Positions 1 to 12,039 of a stretch of 64,000 nucleotides of DNA are shown here, in pieces (the first letter of the stretch is position 1; each line of letters begins with the position of its first letter). Origin of the DNA: Lindgomyces ingoldianus (lineage: Eukaryota > Ascomycota > Dothideomycetes > Pleosporales > Lindgomycetaceae); the NCBI RefSeq assembly GCF_010093535.1, contig NW_022985171.1, forward strand, positions 1,568,364-1,632,363, in the 5' to 3' direction. A program made the translations under genes and the position numbers. The notes under the pieces are model-generated. The model ran no database searches and had not been told where the DNA came from. It saw nothing but the letters and a program-made list of their open reading frames with translations.

Positions 1-258
1 CAACTAACCATAATTTAAATATGTTTTACACAACGCATGCTAGAGCAAACTGCATGCAAATTAGCATAAAGGTGCACTTACATTAGGTATACATTTTTTT
101 TAAAAAAGAATATAAGAAACACATAAGCTGACAGAGAAACAGCGTTACCGGGGTTTATCCGAAGAAATTCTGACTAACTAGCGCGTCCAAAAGAGGAGAT
201 TCTGCTAAACTTTTCGTTCTGCAAACCCGAATATAATAAGCAGAGCAAGCTCTGCTAA
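1..258 (+). repeat. Left terminal inverted repeat (~258 bp)
   Basis: This is the inverted partner of 2678-2937. The inner boundary is a short palindrome, AGCAGAGCAAGCTCTGCT, at about 239-256, present in both arms. Differences between the arms are mostly C/T and G/A changes, as expected from RIP after duplication. Confidence 0.85.
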
Positions 259-271
259 TAACTACTAGAGC

Positions 272-1556
272 TTATTATTAATAAGTAGTAGTAGTAATAG
301 AGTATATAACTAAATATTAAGAGCTATTTTAACCTATTTTAGGTTAAATAAAACTAAACTAGCACTTTAAAACTCTCTTTAAATATTACTAAAAGTAATT
401 ACTACATTATAAGTGTATATAAAGCATAGTAAAAACTTAAGTTTTATAATATAAGTAATTTAGTTACATATAAAATCTTTAGCTTAGCGCCTATACACTT
501 TTTTAAAAAGAGTAAAATAACCTACATTAAAAGGCTATAAAAAGTGTAATAAGTATAAAAGTATATAAATAGTAATAATCTTATTTTTTTTATAGTACTA
601 CTAAAAATTAAGTAAGTTATAGCTTTTATAGCTATTAATAATAAAAAGCTAATAAGCGCTTATAACCTTTTTTTTATATGCTTATTAAAGTGCTTTAACT
701 ACTATAGCCTAAGCTTATTTATTATCTAGCTGTTTTTAAAAACTATAATAACTTAGTTTTAAAGTAGATTCTTTTTTTTATACTAAGTAAAAAAGTAATA
801 GCAGCTTTTAAAAATAATAAAAAGTAAAATAGCTTACTTTATTATATTAATGCTTTAAATAACTATTATTTACTTTTTATTACTTTACTATATTACTTTT
901 AGCTATTTTTATTTTTTTAAAGCTATAATAACTGCTCTAGTTAATATTTAGCCTATTATAAAGCTTAACTTATTAAAGTTATATATATTTTTATTCTAAA
1001 TACTATACTTAGCTTTTATGTTAGCTACTAAGTAAAACTAGCTTTAGATAACTTCTAAATTTTTATAAAGCACTTTTTTATAATTATACTTATAATTAAA
1101 CTTTATTATAAACTTAAGGTAGTACTTAACTTATATACTAGGCTAGTTTAAGCTAACCTAGCCTAGATTACACTTTACGCGTAAGAAATTAGCTATATTA
1201 GCTATAGCTATAAGCTTAAAAAAATCTGCGTGTAATAAGCTTAAGTATGTACTTAATAACTACTTTTTTTTAAGCTTAGTTAGATTTTTTAATTTAGGCT
1301 AGCATTTTACTTATAAAGGCTGTCTAGTGTGTTAATTGCTTAGTGTTATATAAAAGACATTATAAATAGCTACAGCGTGTTATAAGAAAAGTTTTAAGTT
1401 TTATTTAAAAGCCTAAAAAGTAAGCTATATTTAACATTCTTTAGAAGATTTAATCTAGTGTTGTTATTAAGGCATTATGTAGATAGGTAGAGTGTAGTAG
1501 GGGCTTAGTAAAAGTGGCTAGCTAACCTGTGTAGCCGGCCAACCTGTTAGGTACGT
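272..1556 (-). pseudogene. Relic of Fot1/pogo-type element inside the long-TIR element
   Basis: From the run of AGTAGTAGTAATAGAG near 283 to the end GGTACGTTA at ~1556, this stretch follows the right two thirds of the 1.87-kb Fot1-type element at 45,169-47,034, including the segment upstream of its terminal repeat (TAGTAAAAGT... then GTACGTTA). The transposase would lie on the minus strand and is destroyed by stops. The left end is missing. A fragment matching the missing left portion lies at 3134-3545, beyond the right TIR. Confidence 0.6.
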
Positions 1557-2404
1557 TATAAGCTTAATAGATAGCTCTAAATTTACTACACTACTTATAT
1601 AATCTAAGTAGTTGTTAAAACTATTATATATAGTAAAAGTGTTATAAAATTTAAGTAAAAGCTTACTAAATCTACTTTACATAATTAATTTAAGCTATAT
1701 AAAAAGTGTAGAGTTGTTAGACAACTTTATAACTTTATAAATAGTGTGCTAGTATTATATAAGTATATAAAGCTTTTTAAGACTCTTTAAATTAATATTA
1801 TAAAAAAAGACTTAATTTAGTAGTTTAGCATGCTTAACTTAGTGTATAATAGTAGAGTATACTAGCACTTAGTTTACTTTATTCTATTATGCTGTTATAA
1901 GCTTAGAGAGGTTATTAGTTACTTTTAATAGTAATAAAAAAGCTCTTTTAATGCTAATAAAAAGACTTAATAAGCTAGCTTTAATACCTTAGTAGATCTT
2001 ATTACTAAAGATAATTAAAATAAAATCAAGTGCTTTAAAAACTTTGTAAAAAAGTTTTATTAAATAATAAAAAAACTTAAAGGCTAAGGCTTATCTAGCT
2101 TACTATAAAAAACTATAGTAAAGCTTTAGTGTCTTTAAATCTACTTTAATTAAATAAAAGTAATTACTACTAATAAGCTAAATAACTTATACTTTAAAAA
2201 CACTATTAAGTTTAGCTATTTAAAGCTTACTACTTACTAAAGTAAACTAATTTTTAATCTGCTAGTCTTATACTATATAGTTACTACTATTCTTAACTCT
2301 TAATTATGCTTACTTTAGTTTTAAAATTACTAGCAGCATTATAAAAGCTAAGTAGATAAAGTAACTAGGTTAATAAAAATAATCTTTAACTAGTATTTAA
2401 ATAT
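1557..2404. other. AT-rich RIP-degraded DNA, no gene
   Basis: Interior of the long-TIR element to the right of the Fot1 relic. All frames are closed by TAA/TAG. I recognise no domain. Confidence 0.6.
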
Positions 2405-2521
2405 TAAGGATAAGTATTAAGTTAAGGATAAGTATTAAGGTAAGGATAAGTATTAAGTTAAGGATAAGTATTAAGTTAAGGATAAGTATTAAGTTAAGGA
2501 TAAGTATTAAGTTAAGGATAA
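2405..2521 (+). repeat. 18-bp tandem repeat, ~6.5 copies
   Basis: The unit AGGATAAGTATTAAGTTA is repeated head to tail with single-base variants. It lies inside the long-TIR element shortly before the right TIR. Confidence 0.9.
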
Positions 2522-2677
2522 ACTATTATCTTCTAGGTGTTATAAGCTGCTAGGTAGTAACTATTATAATAATAATTATAAGGCTTACTTTTTTATTAAC
2601 CTCTCTTTTATAATAAATTAGCGCTTATATAAGTGTAAAAAGGTGTTAAATAAGCTATAGCTTTACTATAACTTTTT

Positions 2678-2937
2678 AGCAGAGCTTGCTCTGCTTATTA
2701 TATTCAGGTTTGCAGAAACGAAAAGTTGAGCATAATCTCCTCTTTTAGACGCGCTAGTTAGTTAGAATTTCTTTAGATAAACCCTAGTAACGCTGTTTCT
2801 CTATCACCTTATGTGTTTCTTATATTCTTTTTTTTAAAAAAAAATGTATACCTAATGTAAGTGCACCTTTATGCTAATTTGCATGCAGTTTGCTCTAGCA
2901 TGCGTTGTGTAAAACATGTTTAAATTATAGTTAGTTG
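2678..2937 (-). repeat. Right terminal inverted repeat (~260 bp)
   Basis: Its reverse complement matches 1-258 almost end to end, including the inner palindrome and the shared GGTGCACTTACATTAGGTAT block. It ends at TTAGTTG, after which the 30-bp minisatellite region begins. Confidence 0.85.
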
Positions 2938-2944
2938 CGTCTGT

Positions 2945-3133
2945 TCCACCTCTCTAGCCACATTAGTGTGTCGGGGATTGGCATTAGCCACATTAGTGTG
3001 TTGGGGATTTGCATCAGCTGCATTGGTGTGTTGGGGATTAGCATTAGCCGCATTAGTGTGTTAGGGATTAGCATTAGCTGCATTAGTGTGTTAGGGATTA
3101 GCATTAGCTGCATTAGTGTGTTAGGGATTAGTA
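2945..3133 (+). repeat. 30-bp minisatellite, ~6 copies
   Basis: The unit CATTAGTGTGTTAGGGATTA plus ten bases (GCATTAGCTG) is repeated about six times. The first copies keep more C and G (GTCGGGG, TTGGGG) and later ones read TTAGGG. Because the unit is a multiple of three, both strands carry repetitive open frames of ~71 codons, which are an artefact of the repeat. Confidence 0.9.
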
Positions 3134-3545
3134 GTTGCTTACACACCTAAGTTGCTTACTTTTGCTAAGACTACACTATAATAAACTTTATTATAGCCTA
3201 TAACAACCTGCTCTAGCACTATAGAGTAGAGTACAGCTTAGGATATTATTTAGATACTACTTCTACTTCTTACTTACACATTTGCACATTATGCCTAGTC
3301 TAATTACACTATCTGCAGCGCCTTTAGAATTGCTTACCTACTTTAGCTTACACTTGCTTCTTTACCTTCTTCCTATTACTGCGCGCTCTAACCTCCTTTA
3401 GAGCTGTTAAGCGTAGGCCTTTTTAAATGTAGCTGCTTTATTAGCTGCTTAAAGCTTAGTAATTTTCTATTATGCTTAGTAATTTTCTATTACGCTAACA
3501 CTAGCTTATGTATAATTATTGCTGCTCTTTTTAAGGCTTTTTTTT
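3134..3545. mobile_element. Fot1-type element, truncated left-end fragment
   Basis: Begins inside the terminal repeat (GTTGCTTACACACCTAAGTT) and follows the left ~400 bases of the element at 45,169: CCTGCTCTAGCACTATA, GATACTACTTCT, ATGCCTAGTCTAATT, CTTTAGAGCTGTTAAGCG. The outermost ~15 bases and everything right of the shared CTAACACTAGCTTAT block are missing. Confidence 0.7.
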
Positions 3546-3639
3546 TTAGAGACATTACCTCTCTATAACTCTCTCTATACATAGAGCTACTTGTAACACA
3601 ACTAATATCTACTAGGGATTGCTGCCTACTGCTGTAATC

Positions 3640-3775
3640 TACTATAGTTTACTGTAATTTGCTATAGTTTGCTATAATTTACTGTAGTTTACTATAATTT
3701 ACTATAGTTTACTATAATTTACTATAGTTTACTATAATTTACTATAGTTTACTATAATTTGCTATAGTTTACTTT
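3640..3775 (+). repeat. 20-bp tandem repeat (dyad of two 10-mers)
   Basis: TTTACTATAATTTACTATAG is repeated about six to seven times with C/T and A/G variants. The 10-base half units alternate A and G at the last position. Confidence 0.9.
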
Positions 3776-5079
3776 ATACATTTTTTAACACTAGTAAGTA
3801 ATCTCTTACTAACACCTTTAAGCATTAGCCTATTATATTTAAACAGTAGTTAAAGAAGCTAAACTAGCAGTTATACAAGTAAAATAGCTTATTAAGGTAT
3901 TACATGTACTACATTAATCTTTACAGCAATAGAGAGGCAGAGGCAGAGGCAGAGGCAGCGCTAGAGCTCCTTAGCACTCTAAGAAATTCCTGTAAAGGTA
4001 ATAAACTACATAAACTACAGCTCTACAACTAGGGCTTTAATACTAAAATAATTAAATTAAAGATATTAGGTAGTAGTATTAGGCATAGTGTAGTAGTATT
4101 AGGCAGTAAAAGGAACAGGTGTAACATGTAATAAAGTAGGCATAGTTAACTACATAGCCTTCTCTTGCTTATAAAGGTTTAGGCTAGACTAGAGACAACT
4201 GCTAGTGCTAGTGCTAGCCCTAGCATTATCTATATATATATTATACTATGCAAGAATACTTAGCTTAAGTATTCCTATGCGTACCTTTTAGTATAGTAGG
4301 GAAAGTTGCATAGTATTAGCTTAGCAGGCAAGGCGTTTACCTTATTACACAACACTAGAGACTGCAAAGTGCAAAGGGGAGAATGTAAGAGGTATTAAGC
4401 AAAAAACACAGGTTATAGAGAGAGAATGTAAAATAAGAGAGTAACAAAAGAGAGTAAACCTTAGGGTTAAAAGCAGAGGTACAGAGGCTAAGAAGCCTAT
4501 ATACTCTATGCTAAGCTCTTAAAGTACTTAGAGGTTAGATAGCTATAACATAACTATAATAAAAAAAAGACTATTATAAGAGTAAAAACATGTTAAAAGC
4601 TAAAGCTAGCTATTATTTACTTTTTTAGCTATATTAGTGTGTTAGTAATTAGTTACATGCTATAGTTAAATGTTGTTATTATACATCTATTACTTATCTA
4701 ATACTACTTTGCTAAGCATTATGCTGTAACTATTCTTTAACCTAGACAACTTACTTTAATGCGCTAACTATTACTATTGCGTAAGAAGAGCATAGGGACC
4801 TTGCGTTGCGCACATAGGCTTAGTGTTGCGCCTGTGTTTTAGACAAGCAGCCTAAGACACTTAGCGCCTAAGCTCTTTATAAGCCTTTTATAGTTAATAG
4901 ACTTGCTTCTTATTGCTCTCTAATTAGCAGTTGTAATAATTACTCTAAGCAAGCTTTGCTTTTACAGATTATTTATAAACTGTTATAGTATTTTAAAAGC
5001 TAATTACTATAAAGATTACTTTTTACTACATAAAAAACTTTTATAATAGTAGCTTACTAGAAGTAAAATAGCTTATCTT
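3776..5079. other. AT-rich degraded repeat DNA; short (AGAGGC)n
   Basis: No gene seen. There is a short hexanucleotide run (GAGGCAGAGGCAGAGGCAG) at about 3935-3958. The segment around 4780-4860 keeps more GC (GTTGCGCACATAGG, TTGCGCCTGTG) but has no coding signal. Confidence 0.5.
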
Positions 5080-5380
5080 TGTCAGATTTGCGCACCTACT
5101 GTCAAGACAGGAGGAACGCTTGACGAAAGCTGCTACATAGTACAAGCAATAAGCTCAAACAGTATGTTGCTGCAAATTGCAGCATTTTGCAGGCTAGTCG
5201 CGCATAGGGCAAGTGCGCGAGGGACTTAGATCAGCAAAACAAAAAGCTAAGCAACACAAGTAGAGCAGAAAAAGGATTAATAAATAAACATAATTAATAT
5301 AATTAATTAATTATCCTATACATTATATCTAAACCTATTATTTATCTTAGGAAGCCTAGAAACAGTGCTTTAATCTCACA
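5080..5380 (+). repeat. copia copy 1, 5' LTR (301 bp)
   Basis: TGTCAG...TCTCACA. Compared with the 3' LTR, almost every TCA/CCA/CCG has become TTA/CTA, except in the first ~45 bases, which are unmutated. Confidence 0.93.
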
Positions 5381-5413
5381 ATTAAGAGTCTTAGTGCCTC
5401 CACTAATACAAAA

Positions 5414-6305
5414 TGGCCACCCAGCCTCCTTGAGACGCGACAGTCGTCCTTCGAGACCACACCGACTACAGAGCCTGGATGATGCAGCTGCAATCGAGAT
5501 GTGTAGCGCACAGCATCTGGCCGCAAGTGGATCCTAAGTTAACCATCTAAATGACCTCTAAACTAAGAGCTCTAGAGATGCCGCTAATAGCTAAGTTTTC
5601 ACCAGCCTCTAACATTAAAACGCCTACGCACATAAACAAGCTATTAATAAGCAGTGTTAGAGCCTTTAAAGAAGCTATTAAATACTATAAGATTAAGGCT
5701 AACAAGTATAAGAGTAATAGACATAATTATAAAAGAGAGTAATTAAGCCTTTAATAGATTATTGTCTTTATCTAGTTAACAGTTAGCCCGCATCTGCAGC
5801 GTACATGCTGTTCCCTAGATTAACTACTTAGATAGTAGATTACAAGCCTTAAAGCTACAGTAGGCGTTAATAACTAATTTAAACAAGAACGCGCGCACAA
5901 CTAATATAATGCATCTCTAAAGCTGCTAAGAAACGCGAGCATATAGGACCTGTAGCTAGCAGAGTATGACTACGCTGCCACAGAAGTAGAGACATAAAAT
6001 GTTCTAGAAACAACACAGTTTAATGCTGTTGCAAAGGACTTTCTAACTACTATAAATAAAGTTGCCCCTTATTAGTCTACAACCTTTTAGGAAAGCAAAC
6101 AGTTTACACTAGACATAAATTAGAAAGAAATAATAAAGCGCTTTTAAGAACACATAATGTTAAATTATCTAATACATATAAAAAAGCATAAAGCTGCCTT
6201 TACAACAGATAACTTGTTATACCTCGCTAAAAGTAGGAAGACTACCTAGGGCATAAACAGGGACGCCTGTAGTGCAGAAGTTGCAACGTTAAGAAAATAG
6301 GGTAG
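5414..6305 (+). pseudogene. copia gag (broken by stops)
   Basis: ATG at 5414 follows the LTR and primer-site region. The first ~40 codons read as protein apart from one TGA at codon 7 and include DHTDYRAWMMQLQSRC, typical of copia-type gag N-termini. Beyond about 5540 stops accumulate. A short frame at 5551-5742 is a remnant of the same gag, not a separate gene. Sequence is interrupted at 6306 by the gypsy insertion. Confidence 0.75.
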
Positions 6306-6622
6306 TGTCACAGTATCCTCCCTAGATCCTAGACATAACTGTATTAGACGCGTACTAGAGTATTATTAGTGCACGTCTAACACAAACACAACACAACACA
6401 GACATAAACTTAAGCATAAACTGCCTTAACACTAACTAAACCTAAAACAGGCTTAATTTATACTTAAAGCGCTTAGACTTTTAAGCTAAGTATTTAATTA
6501 CTAATTTTTTTTAAACCTTTCTATTTTTTACATAATGTCTTGTACTTACTATAATACTTTACATAGTAATTAAACTAGACCTTTGTAAAGCTCTATAACC
6601 TTACTTATACATAATTATAACA
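6306..6622 (+). repeat. gypsy copy 1, 5' LTR (317 bp)
   Basis: Same LTR as 37,025-37,342: TGTCACAGTATCC at the start and ATAATTATAACA at the end, followed by the conserved TTA(C)ATTATGTTAAAACTT leader. Confidence 0.9.
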
Positions 6623-8899
6623 TTATGTTATGTTAAAACTTTAGCTAAGAATAGCCTTTAAATCTAATTTAATAAGCTTAGTACTTACATAACTTTAAGC
6701 TATTAAAGTAAGCTAAGAAGCTTTTTAAAAAGTGCTTACTTTATAAGAAAGCTGCTATGTTGTAAGCTTTAAAGCTTTTTAAAAGGACTTTAAAAAACAG
6801 CTTTATGTTATTAGGTAGTCTATTTCTGCCTTAACTTTTATTATAGTAGTAGGAACTAAGAACTTACTAGCCTTAAAGCCTACCTAGAAGTCTAGAGATA
6901 GCTTAACTTTTTTCTGCCTAACACTGCCTATAACCTGTAACCTTTTTAATTTAGTAATAAAATCTAACTAACTCTCTAATCCCCTACTGTTTAATAAAAA
7001 ATAAAAAGACTTACTTTCCTTTTTACATAAGCTTTAATATAAACTTAAAGAAAATATAAACTAATTTCTCTTTAAACACTTCTAGTTACTATATACTTAC
7101 TTTTAACTTAACTATAATATAACAGCCTTAATTAACTTACTAATAAATAAAAATATTATTAACTTAGATTAATTTATAGTGTTTTTATAAGTAACTTATA
7201 AAGACCTAAATAAAAAGTTAATAGCTTTAAGTTGCCTAAACACTTTATAATAATAAAAAAAGCTTTACTTTACACTTTACTAAGTTCTACTAACTTGCAT
7301 TTAATATAGGCCTAAATAAGATAGGTCTAATTATAGCCCTATATAACTCCCTCTTAACTAAACTATAACGCGCTATAGTAGAAGAACCTCTTTTAAATAA
7401 CCTTAATGCGTATGTAAACTTAATTACTACTTATAATAATAACATAAGGTTCCTCTCTGTATAAGCTCTAATACACTTCTAAACTAGCGCAGTTATAAAT
7501 AAGAACCTTAACATAATAAAAATTAATTTAAATTATGCTCTAGTTAGTTTTAAAAAGTGTAAAAATTATAAAAAAAAAGTTAATGCTTTAAGTATAGTAA
7601 GCATAGTTATATTTTTTAAAACTACTTTATTCTTCTTTTTTAAGTCTATGTAAGTAGTGCTGCTAGCACTTATTAAAGATTTTTACTATTTTAATTTTAT
7701 TTTTATAAGGGCTTTAACTTATATTTAAGCCTTAATTTTTTTTGCTACTTTTAATGTAGCTGCAGCTATAGTAGTAGAAGCCTATAAAAAGGCTTATTCT
7801 AGGGCTAAGTTACTCTTTAAGACTAATTTAACACTAAATTTTTACTAACTTATAGGCTAAGTCCCTTACTAATAACTAAAAGTACTAAGTTAATATTCTT
7901 ATATGTTTATAATAAAAAACTATATTAGCTTTAATATAAGCTCTTATTAACTTAGAAGTAAACAGCATAAGTTATATTAATAAAGAACTAGCATGTAAAC
8001 TAAATCTTTAATTAACACTACTTACCTAAATAATTTACCTAACTAGATTTAATAAAAAATAACTTAAAAAAAGTTTTATCTTTTATACTATAACTATTAT
8101 AATTACCTACTAACACTATAAGAAGCAGATTAAACTTTATATAATAAACATAAAATGTTATAACTTAATTCTAGAACAACTATAGCTATATTAGCATAAG
8201 GTTACCTTTAATTACTAAAAGTAAGTTTTAAACTTTAACTCTTTTTAATACTAAAACATATACTTACGCTTACACCTAAATAACACCTAAGTAGCACTTA
8301 ATATAGAAGGTTTTTAGACTTACTTTTTAATAACCTAGAAAAGAACTACTTAAGTAAAGCTAATAAGCTAGGCCTTTTACTAAAATAGGCTATATAAAAT
8401 AATTTAATAACTACTTAAACTTAAAGAAAAAAAAGCTTTTAAAGAATCTTTACTTACTTAATTTAGACATAAACTAGGACTTAAACAGTAGATAGACATT
8501 TACTACATAGAACCTGCCTTATTTATAACCTTAGCTTAATAACTAGATTATAAAATCTACATAGTTATAATTTCTAATATAGACTAAGCTCTAGCTCTCT
8601 AAAAACGCACTAACTTAAAAATAATAGTCTCTTAAGACTACTATAACTTATTACATGTTTTTTTTAAGACAAGTCTAATAAGCTTTTAATATAACACTTA
8701 TATAATTACTAGATAACTTTTAAGCTTAGTAAACAACTTAGTTATAAGCTACTATATAAGATATTACTAAATAAATTAAAAGTGCTCTAAAAATACTTTA
8801 ATAAGAACTTAAAAAAAAAGTTTATTTAAGCTAGCTTCTTACTAGTAGTGTTACTTGTACTATTTATAAAGAAACTTAAAAGTAGACTTTAATTTTATA

Positions 8900-11474
8900 T
8901 TAACTACTAAAAACTAAACACTATTACTATTAAAAACTAATACTTAATTTCTTTTTTATAGAAAACTCTAAGCTAACTAAGTAAAGTAAAGTATTTTATA
9001 AAGTTAAATATTATTACTACCTTTAATAAGCTAAAAATAGTAAAGAGTAATAAGTAGCTAACAGCATTTTAAACCTAATATAGACTATTTAAGTACCTAG
9101 TAATGCCTTTTAGCTTAGCTAACGCGCCTAGTACTTTTTAACATTTTATAAATAACTTGCTCTAACCCTACCTAGACATGTTTTACACTATGTATATTAA
9201 TAATATTCTAATCTATAGTAATAGCCTTTTAGAGTATAAATAGCATGTACGCCTAGTGCTAAAGGCTATAGAAGAAGCAGGTTTATAACTTAACATAGAT
9301 AAATGTAAGTTCTACTAATTAAAAGTTATATATTTAGAATATGTAATCTTTATAAATAGCATTTAAATAGACCCTATTAAAGTTTAGACTATGCTAGATT
9401 AGTAATACCTAAAGAATGTAAAAAATGTTTAAGCTTTTATAAAATTTACTAACTTTTACTAATAATTTATTAACAACTTTTTATAGTAAGTAAGCCTTAT
9501 AATTATACTTACTAAAAAAAAAATTTAATTTAACTTTAACTTAAATTACTAATAGTTTTTTAACTAGCTAAAAAAAGCCTTTACTAAAGCTTTAATACTC
9601 TACTACTTTAACTTTAAACTACTAATACTTATAGAAGCTAATGCCTTAGACTATGTAGTAGTAGGAGTTTTCTTCTAGACTAAGCTAGATAGGACTATTA
9701 GGCCTATTATATACTTTTTAAAAAGAATAAGTCTTATAAAAAGTAATTATAAAATCTATAACAAGAAATTACTTGCTATAGTATACTACTTTAAATAATA
9801 GCAACCTAAACTAAAAAGTGTAGTGTATCTAATACAGGTTTTATCTAACTATAAGAACTTATAGTACTTTGCAACTATAAAACAACATAGCTACTAATAA
9901 GCTTATTAGTTTAAATACTTATTTTATTTTAATTTTAAGATTACTTATTATTCTAGTTAAAATAAAAAGAAACTAAATGCCTTTATAAAGTAATTCTAAA
10001 ACATCTTTACTTAAAAAGAAGTGTAAAAGGCTTAACACTAAACTTTACTTTAACTTAAGCTATTTTTAGACCTTAACTTAAATAAATTAAATTAAATAAT
10101 TAATTAGATTATTACTAATAAGTATCTAAATAATAAATTTATTTAAAAAACTTTAGACCTACTTTAAAATAGCGCTAGTTAGTTAAAAAAAGTAATACTA
10201 GCTAACTATAAAAACTAAAATAGTAAGCTGTATTACTATAACTAACTTATAATTTTTAATTTTAATAAACTAAGAATTAAACTACTTTAAATTATATACA
10301 ACTTACCTGTTAGAGGACACTTAGGCAGAGAAAAGACTCTTAACCTACTACAGAGAGAGTACTACTAGCCCCGCATGTTTTATACTGTACGCTAATACAT
10401 ATTATGTTGCTATACTTGCTGTAAAGTAAAGGCCTTTTAAAAAAAGTATAATAGCCTGCTTAAACTACTTCTAATTCCTAAATAAGCTTAGAAAAATATA
10501 TTAATTAATTTTATTATAAACCTACCCCTATCTAAAGAGTACATAAATATTATAGTAGTTGTTAATTACTTAACTAAGTATTAACACTTAATACTATATT
10601 CTTTTATAACTGCCCCTAATATAGCCTAGTTATTCTACTAATACATATAAGTTTACTATAGCCTACCTAATATAATTATATTAAATAGAGGTATATAGTT
10701 TGTCTTAGCCTTTTAGAACAAACTTTATAAACAGCTCTAAATTATCTTCTATTTATCTACAGCTTTTTACCTAGAGACTAACAGCTAGACTAAGAATATA
10801 AACACTATAATAAAATAAGTTTTATAAGTGTATATAAACTACTAGTAAAATAACTAAGTAAAATAGTTAGCTACAGCATAGTTTAAAGCTAATAATATAA
10901 CATCTAAATTAACATAAGTATCTTTATTTTTAGTAAACTATAAATACTACTTTTAAATAAAATTTAAACTACTTTTAAATACCTTTTAACTAACTTATTA
11001 ATTTATATAAGTAATAAATGTAAATAGACTTATTAACAAAATTTAAAATATATCTAAATATGTTTATAAAAAGCTTACATAGGCTTAAGCTTTTTAATAA
11101 GAGTACATAAACTAATTTTAAACTCTTACCCCTATGTATGCAGCTAGTAAGAAGGTCTAGCTAGACACTAAAAATATCTAAATAAACTAATAATTAAAGA
11201 AACTTAATTAAAAGAACCTTAGCCCTTTTACAGTAGCCTATATAGTCTTATTACATGCTTACTAATTAATCCTACCTAACAGCATAAAGATACACCCTGT
11301 GTTCTACATATTATTGCTGTGCTAAGTAGCCTCTAAATCTAACTATCTACCTAGACAGCTAAACCTGCTACTTAAACCTATTATTATAAATAATAAACTA
11401 GAATATGTTATAGAAGATATTAAATAAATCTAGTTTAATAAGAAAAAATGTATCTATAAATACCTTATAAAATA
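8900..11474 (+). pseudogene. gypsy pol: RT, RNase H, integrase, chromodomain start (degraded)
   Basis: Readable through stops: RT block MPFSLANAPSTF (~9102-9140) and the catalytic motif MYINNILIYS (~9190-9220), which is YxDDILIYS with both Asp mutated to Asn. A zinc-binding integrase start GHLGREKTLNLL with CCYTCCK lies near 10,315-10,430, then the integrase core (INFIINLPLSKEY, VVVNYLTKY). EYVIEDIK at 11,400 is the start of a chromodomain. This order (RT-RH-IN-chromodomain) marks a chromovirus of the Ty3/gypsy group. Confidence 0.85.
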
Positions 11475-12039
11475 NNNNNNNNNNNNNNNNNNNNNNNNNN
11501 NNNNNNNNNNNNNNNNNNNNNNNNNNNNNNNNNNNNNNNNNNNNNNNNNNNNNNNNNNNNNNNNNNNNNNNNNNNNNNNNNNNNNNNNNNNNNNNNNNNN
11601 NNNNNNNNNNNNNNNNNNNNNNNNNNNNNNNNNNNNNNNNNNNNNNNNNNNNNNNNNNNNNNNNNNNNNNNNNNNNNNNNNNNNNNNNNNNNNNNNNNNN
11701 NNNNNNNNNNNNNNNNNNNNNNNNNNNNNNNNNNNNNNNNNNNNNNNNNNNNNNNNNNNNNNNNNNNNNNNNNNNNNNNNNNNNNNNNNNNNNNNNNNNN
11801 NNNNNNNNNNNNNNNNNNNNNNNNNNNNNNNNNNNNNNNNNNNNNNNNNNNNNNNNNNNNNNNNNNNNNNNNNNNNNNNNNNNNNNNNNNNNNNNNNNNN
11901 NNNNNNNNNNNNNNNNNNNNNNNNNNNNNNNNNNNNNNNNNNNNNNNNNNNNNNNNNNNNNNNNNNNNNNNNNNNNNNNNNNNNNNNNNNNNNNNNNNNN
12001 NNNNNNNNNNNNNNNNNNNNNNNNNNNNNNNNNNNNNNN
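11475..12039. other. Assembly gap (565 N)
   Basis: Run of N. By comparison with the other copies it should hold the last ~500 bases of the gypsy element and ~215 bases of copia. The stated gap length is slightly short for that, so it is probably an estimate. A frame that appears open across the N is meaningless. Confidence 0.95.

Larger units (their letters stand above)
1..2937. mobile_element. Long-terminal-inverted-repeat DNA element, RIP-degraded
   Basis: The first ~258 bases reappear, reverse-complemented, at 2678-2937. The outermost bases are CAACTAACCATAATTTAAAT on the left and their near-complement on the right. Element-sized spacing and long inverted ends suggest a TIR transposon or a non-autonomous derivative. 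No intact reading frame survives and the interior is AT-rich with stops in all frames. Part of the interior (about 272-1556) is homologous to the Fot1-type elements further right, so this element has captured or been invaded by one. The left end coincides with the window edge, so a target-site duplication cannot be checked and the family cannot be assigned. MULE-like is possible because of the TIR length, but I see no transposase motif for it. Confidence 0.7.
6306..11474 (+). mobile_element. Ty3/gypsy chromovirus copy 1, nested in copia; 3' end lost in gap
   Basis: Starts TGTCACAGTATCCTCC exactly where copia sequence stops (the uninterrupted copia copy continues at 54,381). It is colinear with the complete gypsy copy at 37,025-42,686 up to about its position 42,189, where the N gap begins. 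The missing part would be the chromodomain end, the purine tract and the 3' LTR. RIP has introduced stops throughout. Confidence 0.9.

Noticed and set aside
2405..2521. CRISPR-like regular repeats
   Set aside because: Contiguous 18-bp tandem units without spacers, in a fungal transposon.
3040..3133. TTAGGG units as interstitial telomere sequence
   Set aside because: TTAGGG occurs once per 30-bp unit, not in tandem, and arises from TCGGGG/TTGGGG variants of the same unit.
2931..3150. Two overlapping 71-codon repetitive proteins on opposite strands
   Set aside because: They are frames of the 30-bp minisatellite, open on both strands because the unit is a multiple of three.
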